From Anaerocolumna chitinilytica (lineage in GTDB: Bacteria; Bacillota; Clostridia; Lachnospirales; Lachnospiraceae), in NCBI RefSeq assembly GCF_014218355.1, contig NZ_AP023368.1:186001-250000 (forward strand): a stretch of 64,000 nt of DNA, in the 5' to 3' direction. The notes beneath the pieces were generated by a model, which saw nothing but the letters and a program-made list of their open reading frames with translations, did no database searches and had not been told where the DNA came from. This document shows positions 27,423-35,954 of this stretch, piece by piece. Position 1 is the stretch's first letter, and every line of letters starts with the position of its first letter. The translations under genes and the position numbers were made by a program.

Positions 27423-27603
27423 CAAAATAGCTAATTTACTCTTTTGAAAGGATTGGGTGTATACTAATACATTTGGCTGCTTTTCCCTCGCTCGTTCAAA
27501 ACGCTCCGCTTCACAAGAAGAGCTCGGCCAGTCGACGCGAAATGTATTAGTATACACCCAGTCCTGTTTTAGAGTTTATTAAGGCTATTTTGCAACAGCC
27601 CCT
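27423..27603. repeat. Long palindromic repeat, copy 2
   Basis: This is near-identical to 1784-1970. It keeps the inner arms and the right outer arm (GCTATTTTGCAACAGCCCCT, ending about 27603) but lacks the outermost left arm (GGGGCTGTTG), and it begins 5 bp after the GH95 stop. A base pair in the inner stem differs from copy 1 on both arms (A-T there, C-G here), and the pair that mismatches in copy 1 is perfect here, so the ability to pair has been kept. It separates the fucosidase operon from the xyloglucanase gene. Confidence 0.85.
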
Positions 27604-28137
27604 ACCTGAAGCTACGGCAGCTTATTTCATGAATACCTTACTTTTTAGCAACGAAAAAAGTATACAAAAGGAGATAGGGATTTGTTAAAAATGACTATTG
27701 TTATAGTGATTTATATGTGCAATATCATCATTGACAAAATTCTTTCTGTTATGTAGTATAGAATCATATTATGTAAATATTTAACATATTCTGATGCTAG
27801 TTTTAATTATCTTTCTATCATTCTCATATGCTCCGCTAATTACTAATTTACCCGGAGCTTTCAACCGCTTACATCATATCCCGACTAGTATTATAACTGC
27901 TTCACGCTTCATTTACTTGTAAAAACAATACGCGATAATAATTTTATATAAGACTGTGCATAATGGCACGCCATTTATATAAATGATTTATGCTTGTTTT
28001 AATTCGGAAAAGAAGGGAGGTACAGAGTGTAGTATCAGCTTTACAGGTTGCAGCCATTATACAAAAATGCGGAGAGTATAAGCTAAGAATTCAGGATTTA
28101 GGTTCTTTGGCGATTAATTCAGAAAAGAGGTTAAAGG
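27604..28137. other. Leader region of the xyloglucanase gene, 534 bp
   Basis: AT-rich sequence with a promoter candidate at 27731-27759 and a small inverted repeat AATGGC-AC-GCCATT (27961-27974). A 24-codon hydrophobic frame opening with TTG at 27682 has an AAAGGAG upstream, but it overlaps the promoter and is probably chance. I recognise no known riboswitch. The untranslated leader would be about 370 nt, long enough for post-transcriptional control. Confidence 0.5.
27731..27759 (+). promoter_or_regulatory. Sigma-A-type promoter upstream of xyloglucanase
   Basis: A perfect -35 TTGACA (27731-27736) is followed after 17 bp by TAGTAT (27754-27759). It is the only good consensus match in the 534-bp leader. 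Confidence 0.55.
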
Positions 28138-31100
28138 ATGAGAAGAAAATTTAAAATTGCTATCGGCTTATTAACAATTGCTGCTATGGTAATTACTACG
28201 GTTACCGCAGTCATGCTTCCTACAGTTGTTTCGGCAAAAGTAACTAGTGAAGCTTATAACTGGCAGAATGTACAGATTGGCGGAGGCGGGTATGTAGATA
28301 ATATTATTTACAATCCAGGGGAGAAAGACCTAATCTATGCAAGAACAGATATGGGTGGCGCATACCGCTGGAATCCGTCCACTGAAAGGTGGATTCCCTT
28401 AACAGATACGATCGGGTTTGATGACTGGAATAACCTGGGATGCGACAGTCTCGCAGCGGACCCGGTGGATACCAATCGTGTGTACATAGCAGCCGGTACC
28501 TATACAAATAACTGGGCAGTCTCCAATGGCTGTATCCTTCGTTCCGCAGATAAGGGGAACACCTGGCAGGTAACGCAGCTGCCCTTTAAGATAGGGGCCA
28601 ATATGATGGGACGCTCTATGGGCGAACGTCTTGTAGTTGATCCTAAGAGTAACAATGTGCTTTATATGGGTACCCGTAACGGTAACGGTCTATGGAAGAG
28701 TACTGATTACGGCGTAACCTGGAGCAAAGTAACTACGTTTACCGAGACAGGTAACTTTGCACCTACTGACTTGGATTCCACCCTTTATGATAATACCCTT
28801 ACCGGTGTGGTATGGGTTACCTTTGACCCACGCTCCAGTACTTCAGGTTTCCCCTGCCAGACAATCTATGTGGGTGTAGCCAATAAGGCAAAGAGCGGTG
28901 AAGCAGCAAAAGATACCATATTCTATACCACCAACGGCGGCTTAACCTGGAGCGCAGTAGCCGGGCAGCCAAAAGACGGCTATTTCCCTCATCACGGGGT
29001 ACTCTCTTCAACGGGTATGCTATACATTCCTTACAGCAACGGTGTTGGTCCCTATGACGGCTCAAAAGGAGATGTCTGGAAATACAATACCAATACCGGA
29101 GTCTGGACAAAGATAAGTCCGGTTCCCTCCACCAGTGATGACAATTACTATGGTTATGGCGGTCTTTCTGTGGATGCACAGAAACCGGATACTCTTATTG
29201 TAGCCACACTAAACAGCTGGTGGCCGGATGCAAATATCTTCCGTTCTACGGATGGAGGGACTACCTGGACAAGGTTCTGGGATTGGAACGGTTATCCGGA
29301 TCGTACCCTTCGCTATACCCAGGATATCTCTGTTTCACCCTGGCTTACTTTCGGAAAGCAGTCTATTCCGCCGGAACCCTTCCCGAAGATTGGCTGGATG
29401 ATGGGCAATCTTTCAATTGACCCCTTCAATTCAAACCGTATGATGTACGGCACCGGTGCTACGGTGTACGGAACGGATAATCTTACGGCTATTGACACCG
29501 GCGGCTCAGTTAAGATTTCAGTAAAATCCTTAGGGATTGAACAGACGGCAGTACTTTCTCTGATAAGCCCTAACAGCGGCTCGGCTCATTTGGTCAGCGG
29601 ACTTGGAGATGTTACAGGGTTTGTACACTCAGACCTGACAAAAGTTCCGGCTATGATGATGATTACACCTTATTTCTCATCTTCAACCGGCATGGACTAT
29701 GCGGAATTAAACCCTACAAAATATGTAAGAGTGGGAAATACGGATGCAGGAACTAATCCCAGAATTGGTATCTCCTATGACTCCGGAAACAACTGGTCGG
29801 CGGGAACAAACTGCTGGTCGGCAACCAGTACGGATACTACCGGCGGTGGCAAGGTAGCCATATCGGCAGACGGTAATACCATAGTATGGGCACCCTCCGG
29901 GAAAACACCTTCCTATTCCACCACTTCCGGAAGTTCCTGGACAGCCTGCACCGGTCTGCCCGTTGACGCCTTTATAGCTTCTGACCGGGTAAACTCGAAT
30001 AAATTCTATGGCTTTTCAGGAGGAACCTTCTATGTAAGTACCAATAAAGGAGCAACCTTTACGGCAGCTGCCACAGGGCTTCCGGATCCGGCTTCCAGTC
30101 CGTCACCGGAGACAACACCTGTCAGTTTTAAAGCAATGCCGGGCATTGAAGGGGATATCTGGCTTACCGGCGGAAGCGAAGGCTATGCATATGGTTTATG
30201 GCATTCCACGAATTCCGGTGCTACCTTTACGAAACTAAATAACGTGGAAGAAGCGGATGTAGTAGGTTTTGGTATGGCTGCACCCGGAGCAAGCTATATG
30301 GCCCTTTATATTTCTGCACAGATCGATGGGGTTAGAGGAATCTTCCGCTCCACAGATGCAGGTGCAAGCTGGGTAAGAATCAATGATGACAATCACCAGT
30401 ATGGCAGAACAAATATGTGTATTACCGGTGACCCAAGAATCTATGGACGTGTGTATGTGGGTACCAATGGAAGAGGTATAGTCTATGGCGATACAACAGT
30501 AACACCTACAATAACACCAACACCTACTGCGACACCGACTCCCACCACAACCCCTACTGTAACGCCAACGGTAACACCAACAGTAACACCTACCACCACA
30601 CCAACACCAACGAATTCCGCTATATCACCTACATCAGCTGCCTTTGATAAAAACACCGCCAAGCAGGCAGATATTACCGTTACAATTTCACCAAACGGTA
30701 ATACACTGAATGGAATTAAGAATGGTACAACAGCACTTACTGCAGGAACAGATTATACGGTGTCAGGAAATACAGTTGTTATAAAGAAATCCTACCTGTC
30801 CGGAAGGCCGGTGGGTACTACAAGCCTAACCTTTGATTTTAGCGCGGGAAGTGATCCGGTATTAAGTATAATAGTTTCAGATACCACCAATAACGGCAGC
30901 AGCGGTTTGGCAGTTCAGATGTATAATAACGGGATTGCCTCCAGCACTCAAAGTATATCACCGCAGTTTAAGCTGGTGAATAACGGGAGCGCTGCTATTA
31001 GCCTGTCAGGAGTAAAGCTTCGATATTACTTCACAGAGGATGGGACTGCTGCACAGAACTTCTGGTGCGATTGGTCGTCTGTAGGCTCTGCCAATGTGAC

Positions 31101-31353
31101 AGGTGCCTTTGTGAGTCTGTCCGCGGTTAAGACTACCGCAGACTGTTATCTTGAAATCAGTTTCTCCGGCAGTGCAGGAAGTCTGGCGGCGGGATCCAGT
31201 GCATTTATACAAACCAGATTCTCAAAATCTGATTGGAGTAACTATACACAAACCAATGACTATTCCTATAATTCCAGCAGTACAGCCTATGGTGACTGGA
31301 GTAAAGTTACAGCTTATCTGAATGGGAATTTAGTATGGGGAGTGGAGCCGTAG
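28138..31353 (+). CDS. Secreted GH74 xyloglucanase with X2 and CBM3 modules
   Basis: This 1071-aa exported enzyme has a signal peptide (about residues 1-33, ending VSA). The GH74 two-propeller domain (about 36-785) has many Asp-box-like repeats (STDYGVTWSKV, TTNGGLTWSAV, STDGGTTWTRF, STDAGASWVRI) and YARTDMGGAYRW, whose D71 matches one catalytic Asp; SGLGDVTGF holds the counterpart. A Thr-Pro linker follows (about 787-825), then an X2 immunoglobulin-like module (ISPTSAAFDKN to SIIVSDT) and a C-terminal family 3 cellulose-binding module (LAVQMYNNG to LNGNLVWGVEP). It would cut xyloglucan while held on cellulose. There is no dockerin, so it is a free enzyme. It is monocistronic, with promoter 27731-27759 and terminator 31378-31425. 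Confidence 0.95.
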   Translation: MRRKFKIAIGLLTIAAMVITTVTAVMLPTVVSAKVTSEAYNWQNVQIGGGGYVDNIIYNPGEKDLIYARTDMGGAYRWNPSTERWIPLTDTIGFDDWNNLGCDSLAADPVDTNRVYIAAGTYTNNWAVSNGCILRSADKGNTWQVTQLPFKIGANMMGRSMGERLVVDPKSNNVLYMGTRNGNGLWKSTDYGVTWSKVTTFTETGNFAPTDLDSTLYDNTLTGVVWVTFDPRSSTSGFPCQTIYVGVANKAKSGEAAKDTIFYTTNGGLTWSAVAGQPKDGYFPHHGVLSSTGMLYIPYSNGVGPYDGSKGDVWKYNTNTGVWTKISPVPSTSDDNYYGYGGLSVDAQKPDTLIVATLNSWWPDANIFRSTDGGTTWTRFWDWNGYPDRTLRYTQDISVSPWLTFGKQSIPPEPFPKIGWMMGNLSIDPFNSNRMMYGTGATVYGTDNLTAIDTGGSVKISVKSLGIEQTAVLSLISPNSGSAHLVSGLGDVTGFVHSDLTKVPAMMMITPYFSSSTGMDYAELNPTKYVRVGNTDAGTNPRIGISYDSGNNWSAGTNCWSATSTDTTGGGKVAISADGNTIVWAPSGKTPSYSTTSGSSWTACTGLPVDAFIASDRVNSNKFYGFSGGTFYVSTNKGATFTAAATGLPDPASSPSPETTPVSFKAMPGIEGDIWLTGGSEGYAYGLWHSTNSGATFTKLNNVEEADVVGFGMAAPGASYMALYISAQIDGVRGIFRSTDAGASWVRINDDNHQYGRTNMCITGDPRIYGRVYVGTNGRGIVYGDTTVTPTITPTPTATPTPTTTPTVTPTVTPTVTPTTTPTPTNSAISPTSAAFDKNTAKQADITVTISPNGNTLNGIKNGTTALTAGTDYTVSGNTVVIKKSYLSGRPVGTTSLTFDFSAGSDPVLSIIVSDTTNNGSSGLAVQMYNNGIASSTQSISPQFKLVNNGSAAISLSGVKLRYYFTEDGTAAQNFWCDWSSVGSANVTGAFVSLSAVKTTADCYLEISFSGSAGSLAAGSSAFIQTRFSKSDWSNYTQTNDYSYNSSSTAYGDWSKVTAYLNGNLVWGVEP

Positions 31354-31377
31354 TAGTCTGGCTTTAGACTGCATATT

Positions 31378-31425
31378 CATAAAAAGGCCTGTGACACATG
31401 GAAATGTGGCACAGGCCTTTTTATG
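31378..31425. terminator. Bidirectional intrinsic terminator after xyloglucanase
   Basis: A 21-bp stem with one mismatch (31378-31398 with 31405-31425), GC-rich core GGCCTGTG/CACAGGCC and A/T tracts on the outer sides, 25 bp after the stop codon. Confidence 0.9.
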
Positions 31426-31498
31426 AAACCTTTCTATTTTTAAATAAATACTTACTCAAAAGTCTACGGTCAGTAGATTTATTTCAACCAGGAATATA

Positions 31499-31526
31499 TT
31501 GGATTTAGAGAGATTTAGAGTATAAT
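31499..31526 (+). promoter_or_regulatory. Promoter of the XRE regulator gene
   Basis: TTGGAT (31499-31504), 16 bp, then a perfect TATAAT (31521-31526), 30 bp before the start codon and just upstream of AAAGGAGG. Confidence 0.6.
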
Positions 31527-31555
31527 AATAGTAAAGAAAAGGAGGCTGAGCTGAA

Positions 31556-32173
31556 ATGGAGAATGAACGAATCGGTTATTTTATTGCAGAGTGCCGTAAA
31601 GAAAAACAAATCACACAGCAAGAACTTGCTGACAAATTAAATATCACAAATAAAGCGGTTTCAAAATGGGAGACCGGAAAGGGCTTGCCGGATATTACAA
31701 TTCTTACAGAGCTGGCAAAAATATTAGGTGTATCCTCAGACGAAATTCTTAGGGGTAAGAAAAATGAGAAAGAAAGCTCTTTTTCAGATGACAGGGTTGA
31801 AAATAAAGCTAGTGAAAAGGTGATGAATCACAGCAACGATATAGTGATAAATTATATGCTTCAAAAATCCATAACGAAATTTAAACTAATGGCTATGGTT
31901 AGTATTCTGTTATCCTTTGCCGGTATTATAATACAGTATTTTGTCTGGATGGATGCAAAGAATCTGACAGGGTGGTTATTTGGCTGTTGGATTGAAATCT
32001 GTGGTGCCGGTATCTTCTATTATTATAAAACAATCATGGAAAACCAAATGAAAGACTACAAGACCGTAACGGAAAAGGAAGTAGAGATAAAGGAGGTTAG
32101 TAGTCCATACCTAAGGCCGCTAATGACAGCATGGGGGATAATGCTAATGACGCTTATGTTATATGCAATTTAG
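31556..32173 (+). CDS. XRE-family regulator with C-terminal membrane segments
   Basis: This 205-aa protein has an N-terminal lambda-repressor-like helix-turn-helix (about residues 6-62; QITQQELADKLNITNKAVSKWETG, then PDITILTELAKILGVSSDEIL). A charged linker follows, then two hydrophobic segments at about 103-123 and 126-145 and a third at the C-terminus (about 185-203). The layout, with DNA binding tied to the membrane, is common in Clostridia/Bacilli regulators that respond to membrane or cell-wall stress. No target gene is apparent next door. It is monocistronic, with promoter at 31499 and terminator at 32201-32232. Confidence 0.85.
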   Translation: MENERIGYFIAECRKEKQITQQELADKLNITNKAVSKWETGKGLPDITILTELAKILGVSSDEILRGKKNEKESSFSDDRVENKASEKVMNHSNDIVINYMLQKSITKFKLMAMVSILLSFAGIIIQYFVWMDAKNLTGWLFGCWIEICGAGIFYYYKTIMENQMKDYKTVTEKEVEIKEVSSPYLRPLMTAWGIMLMTLMLYAI

Positions 32174-32200
32174 GTATGAGGTATATCAGGAAGACAATGA

Positions 32201-32232
32201 AAGCAGCGGCATGAAAGATGCTGCTGTTTTTT
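32201..32232 (+). terminator. Intrinsic terminator after XRE regulator
   Basis: A 12-bp stem with two G-T pairs (32201-32212 with 32218-32229), GAAAG loop and six Ts (32227-32232), 27 bp after the stop. Confidence 0.8.
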
Positions 32233-32547
32233 CGCTATAAACGAATGAGTATCTGGCATATCATAACATTTTATTTTTCATAAACATTCGGAGACTTAGC
32301 TTAACATGAGCGGTGATATATTCTGATAGGAGAAAGAGAGCAACAGTAAGATTGGAGAATGGTAATTAATGTAATAACAGGTAGTAAAATATTTTTAATT
32401 ATGTATAATTAATATAGATAATTTATCTAGTCAGACATGATATCAGGCTTTCATTTACCAGTGATGAATTATTGGATTATATGAACAGCTTTAACAGGCA
32501 AATGGAAGTGAACTGTCAAATTGAAGTCAAAGGGGGAGCATTATTCA

Positions 32548-33309
32548 ATGAGTCTGGACAGGGAATGGAATCACCTTGAATTCACCCGTCATGAAGTGCC
32601 TGCAGCGCACCGTCCTTTAGAGGAGGAACTATCCTTCTATAATGCTGTCAAAGAGGGGAACCTTTCTATTGTGGAGGAAAACTGTGCCCGTCAGGTATTT
32701 CTTCAGTCCGAAGGAATGGGAATGTTATCAGAGAATTCTCTGCAGAATATAAGATATCATTTTGTTGTTACTGCAGCCATGATTACGAGGTATTGTATCG
32801 ATGGCGGAATGGAAGCAGAGAAGGCTTACTGCCTCAGTGACTTTTATATACAAAAGATGGACAAAGGCCAAAGCAGAGATGAGATAGCTGATCTGCATCG
32901 GTCCATGTGTTTCGATTTCACCAGGAAAATGCAGCGGCTGCAAAGCCATAATGTCTTTTCCAAGCATATTGTACGGTGTATCGATTATATTTACAGCAAT
33001 ATGCACAGCAGGATTACCTTAAAAGACCTCAGTGTCCATCTGGACTTATCAGAGTGTTATCTGTCCAAGCTGTTTTTAGAGGAAGTAGGCATTTCTATCC
33101 ATGAATATATCCGTGAAAAAAAGATGGAGAAGGCTAAGAACCTGTTAAAGTATTCCGATTATTGTATTGCAGACATTGCCAACTATCTCTCATATTCTTC
33201 CCAAAGTCATTTTACCCAGACCTTTGAGAAAGAGGTTGGCTTATCACCCAAAAAATACCGGGATAAATACTACAGAAAAAGCTGGAGCAGAGGGGTGGAG
33301 CTGCCTTAA
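32548..33309 (+). CDS. AraC-family transcriptional regulator
   Basis: This 253-aa cytoplasmic regulator has a poorly conserved N-terminal half, mainly helical (VKEGNLSIVEENCARQ, MEAEKAYCLSDFYIQKMD). The C-terminal AraC double helix-turn-helix is at about residues 150-245: LKDLSVHLDLSECYLSKLFLEEVGISIHEYIREKK and IANYLSYSSQSHFTQTFEKEVGLSPKKYR. The ATG at 32548 with AAGGGGGAG upstream is preferred over the in-frame TTG at 32521. The gap 32233-32547 before it holds only AT-rich sequence with no gene. It is convergent with the GH16 gene 40 bp downstream and may regulate it or the xyloglucanase; this is inference from proximity. Confidence 0.85.
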   Translation: MSLDREWNHLEFTRHEVPAAHRPLEEELSFYNAVKEGNLSIVEENCARQVFLQSEGMGMLSENSLQNIRYHFVVTAAMITRYCIDGGMEAEKAYCLSDFYIQKMDKGQSRDEIADLHRSMCFDFTRKMQRLQSHNVFSKHIVRCIDYIYSNMHSRITLKDLSVHLDLSECYLSKLFLEEVGISIHEYIREKKMEKAKNLLKYSDYCIADIANYLSYSSQSHFTQTFEKEVGLSPKKYRDKYYRKSWSRGVELP

Positions 33310-33348
33310 GCTCCGGAGGTTCTTAGCCTTCCGAGAACATTAATTCTA

Positions 33349-35688
33349 TTATTTCGTTATTTCAACTATGCTGACCCCGGTTAGTTCTATTATTCCGGCA
33401 GGGGTAGCTGCATCACCTATTTTGCCAAAGGAGAATACCAGATCACCTGCAGGGTCATTTTCACCATTCATAGTAAAGGTGCCAGTATAATTATATTCCT
33501 TATCTGCTGTGAGAGTAATGCCCTCGCCGCCGTAATAGGCATAGTCTTTTGAAGCATTTCCCATCAGAGCAAGTTCAACCTTACGGTCAACACTGGACTT
33601 GAAGGTAGCTTTTACTTGATAGGTTTTTCCCTTTTCGAAGAGAAGACCGCTCTGTTTTAACTGAATGTGCCAGTTTTGACTTCCTGTATTGGTGATAGCA
33701 AAGGTAAGCTTGCCGTTTTCTGCCTTATAGGTTGCGGCAGCACTGCTGTCCACGTAGGGAGACCAGTTCTTAAGACCTTCCGAAAAGCTTCCGTTTTGTA
33801 CCATCTCTGTTCCGGATACGGTGACCTTCTCAATCCGTACATTATCAAGATAAACGGTGCCTTCTTTTCCTAACAGGAATTTCAAGGCAGCTGTGTTGAC
33901 TTTCAGGTCGGAAGCTGTGGTAAGCTTAAACTTATAGTGTTTTGTTTGGGCAGATAATTTCGCCGTAAAGGTTTTACCGGCAACCGCTGCCTGAATTTCT
34001 TTCGCTTTTTCTGTCCGTGCGTCAAAGGTCAGTACATAGGAAGCTCCTGCCTGTAAGGCAAGACCGCTTTGTGCTACTATAACATCCTCCGATTTCTTAG
34101 AGGCAGAAGGAACCTGCACCTTCAAGCTTCTGACATAGTCTGTATTAGTAACTGAAATTTTCGCATTCACCTTGTTCCCATTGATATTCCAATATGCCAG
34201 ACGGTTAGTTCCCTGATCAAAAGTACCGTTGTAGATATAGTTACCATCTGGCAAAGAGGTTTTTGCCGGTTTCGCCACATCAAGCTGTCCGGTCTTCACC
34301 AGACGCACATTTTTAAACTGCACGGCAGCTGTCGGATTACCAGACTTCTGAGCACCCAGGTTAAATTCCAACCGGCTGTTCTCGTCGGTATCGGCGTTCA
34401 TGGTAAAGTCATAGGTATAGGTTTTATAATCGGTGGTCAAATTAACTGTCTGATCTTCTATATACTTTGTATAATTAAGGTCCGGCCCGTCAAGTCTTAC
34501 GATCATGGTTCGGTCTGCAGCAGCCTTGGCATCATAAGTAATCCGATATTTACCGCCTTTGGACAGCGGAATTCCTGCCTGCATCGCCTGAACAGCATAA
34601 TCTACCGTTCCTTCATTCTTTATAGTAACAGTCATAGCATTTTCTGCAATGGAAGCAGCCGCATCTCCGCCGCTCTGTGTCTTCAGAAACCAGCTGTCGG
34701 TATCATCCATTGCCTCTGCTTTGGAAAAATCACTATTTATGATGTAATTCCCAGCTGCATCAGGCTCTCTTAGGGTCACTTCTGCTTCCTTTAGAACTAC
34801 ATTTTCATTATAGGAAGGCTTCTGATATACCTTTACATAGTCTACCAGCATTTTTGCCTTGGCAAAGTCTGTGGTGGCATCCGGATTTCCCGGCCAGTTT
34901 CCCCCAACTGCAACATTTAATATCATATAAAACTCTTGATCAAAGGGTGCGGGATAGGTAATGGTTCCGACGCCATCCGTACTGGTGTACCATTTTGACT
35001 CTGACTTTGTTAATGTACCATCTACATAGAAGTTGATTTTACCAGGCTCCCATTCCATGGAAAATACATGATAAGCATCGGAAAAATCACCGGTCGATAA
35101 GCTTTTCGTTCCCTGGCTCTGCACATCAGTGCCGGTCTTGCTATAATGCAGTGTCTGATAGACCTTTGCCGGGTCATTGCCTAAAAGCTCCATAATATCA
35201 AGCTCCCCGCATTTGGGCCATCCACCGTACAGATCTTCCCTGGTTGGCATCATCCAGATAGCTGGCCAGATTCCCTGCCCTTTTGGCAGCTTAGCCCTGA
35301 CTTCAATCTTTCCGTACTTAAAATCTGCTTTCTCTCGGGTATTAATTCTTCCGGAGGAATAAGTGATATTCCCTGTGACAGCATCCTTCGCTTTTACAGG
35401 TTGAATGACGAGATTCCCATCCTTTACATAGACATTATCCGAAGATTTCGTGTAGCTCTGCAATTCATTGTTAACCCAGCCCGGCTTATGCACCTCATAA
35501 TTCCATTTGGAAGTATCCAGGGTATTCCCTGAGAAGTCATCACTCCAGACCAGTGAATATTTCTCTGAAGCTGCTGTATTTACTGTCGTTTTCCCCTGTA
35601 CATCGACATGAAAGTATCCCGCCGGAACGACTGCTGTTAACAGGATTACTGCCCCAAGGGCAAGCAGTCTTAATTTCTTTTTTCTCAT
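33349..35688 (-). CDS. Secreted GH16 beta-glucanase (laminarinase-type) with C-terminal carbohydrate-binding modules
   Basis: This 779-aa exported enzyme has a signal peptide (about residues 1-32). The GH16 domain (about 43-290) has the catalytic motif GELDIME: nucleophile E162, D164 and acid/base E167, in the ExDxxE form of beta-1,3(4)-glucanases, preceded by WPAIWMMP and followed by WEPGKINFYVDG and YMILNVAVGGNWPG. Three jelly-roll modules of the CBM4/9 type follow, each starting with a GNYIINSDFS/GNYIYNGTFD/TEMVQNGSFSEG-like strand (about 313, 485 and 630). The enzyme should attack beta-1,3- or mixed-linkage glucan outside the cell. It is monocistronic on the minus strand, convergent with the AraC gene. 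Confidence 0.93.
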   Translation of the reverse strand: MRKKKLRLLALGAVILLTAVVPAGYFHVDVQGKTTVNTAASEKYSLVWSDDFSGNTLDTSKWNYEVHKPGWVNNELQSYTKSSDNVYVKDGNLVIQPVKAKDAVTGNITYSSGRINTREKADFKYGKIEVRAKLPKGQGIWPAIWMMPTREDLYGGWPKCGELDIMELLGNDPAKVYQTLHYSKTGTDVQSQGTKSLSTGDFSDAYHVFSMEWEPGKINFYVDGTLTKSESKWYTSTDGVGTITYPAPFDQEFYMILNVAVGGNWPGNPDATTDFAKAKMLVDYVKVYQKPSYNENVVLKEAEVTLREPDAAGNYIINSDFSKAEAMDDTDSWFLKTQSGGDAAASIAENAMTVTIKNEGTVDYAVQAMQAGIPLSKGGKYRITYDAKAAADRTMIVRLDGPDLNYTKYIEDQTVNLTTDYKTYTYDFTMNADTDENSRLEFNLGAQKSGNPTAAVQFKNVRLVKTGQLDVAKPAKTSLPDGNYIYNGTFDQGTNRLAYWNINGNKVNAKISVTNTDYVRSLKVQVPSASKKSEDVIVAQSGLALQAGASYVLTFDARTEKAKEIQAAVAGKTFTAKLSAQTKHYKFKLTTASDLKVNTAALKFLLGKEGTVYLDNVRIEKVTVSGTEMVQNGSFSEGLKNWSPYVDSSAAATYKAENGKLTFAITNTGSQNWHIQLKQSGLLFEKGKTYQVKATFKSSVDRKVELALMGNASKDYAYYGGEGITLTADKEYNYTGTFTMNGENDPAGDLVFSFGKIGDAATPAGIIELTGVSIVEITK

Positions 35689-35898
35689 AAAGCATATCCT
35701 CCTTTTTTATGGGAATAGCGTATCATTTTTGTAAATGCAATAATATCATATTTTTTTTGCTTTTATCAGAATCTTGCTATAATGTGGAAGGAATATAGGA
35801 ACTCTGTTCTGGAGAGATATTCGAGTCAGGATGCTGATTTTTTGAGGACGTTTTGAGGATTTGTTTAATAAATGAAATATGTGTTTTATTTTGCTGGC

Positions 35899-35916
35899 AA
35901 TAGTGGTAAAATATGG
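35899..35916 (+). promoter_or_regulatory. Extended -10 promoter block, copy 1
   Basis: An 18-bp block containing TGGTAAAAT (an extended -10, TG-N-TAAAAT) lies 39 bp before the ATG at 35955. The same 18 bp occur at 51314-51331 in front of another accessory gene. Confidence 0.5.
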
Positions 35917-35954
35917 GATATAAGCGAAAAAGAAAGGTTCTAGCGGAGGGTATT

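Noticed and set aside
27682..27756. 24-codon hydrophobic frame with TTG start and AAAGGAG upstream
   Set aside because: It overlaps the best promoter for the xyloglucanase gene, uses a TTG start and has very biased AT composition, so chance is likelier.
27950..28080. Cyclic-di-GMP or other known riboswitch in the xyloglucanase leader
   Set aside because: The conserved GEMM bases and paired arms were not found; only a small AATGGC/GCCATT hairpin is present.
30498..30612. Tandem ACC/CCA-rich DNA repeat
   Set aside because: It encodes the Thr-Pro linker of the xyloglucanase; coding explains it.
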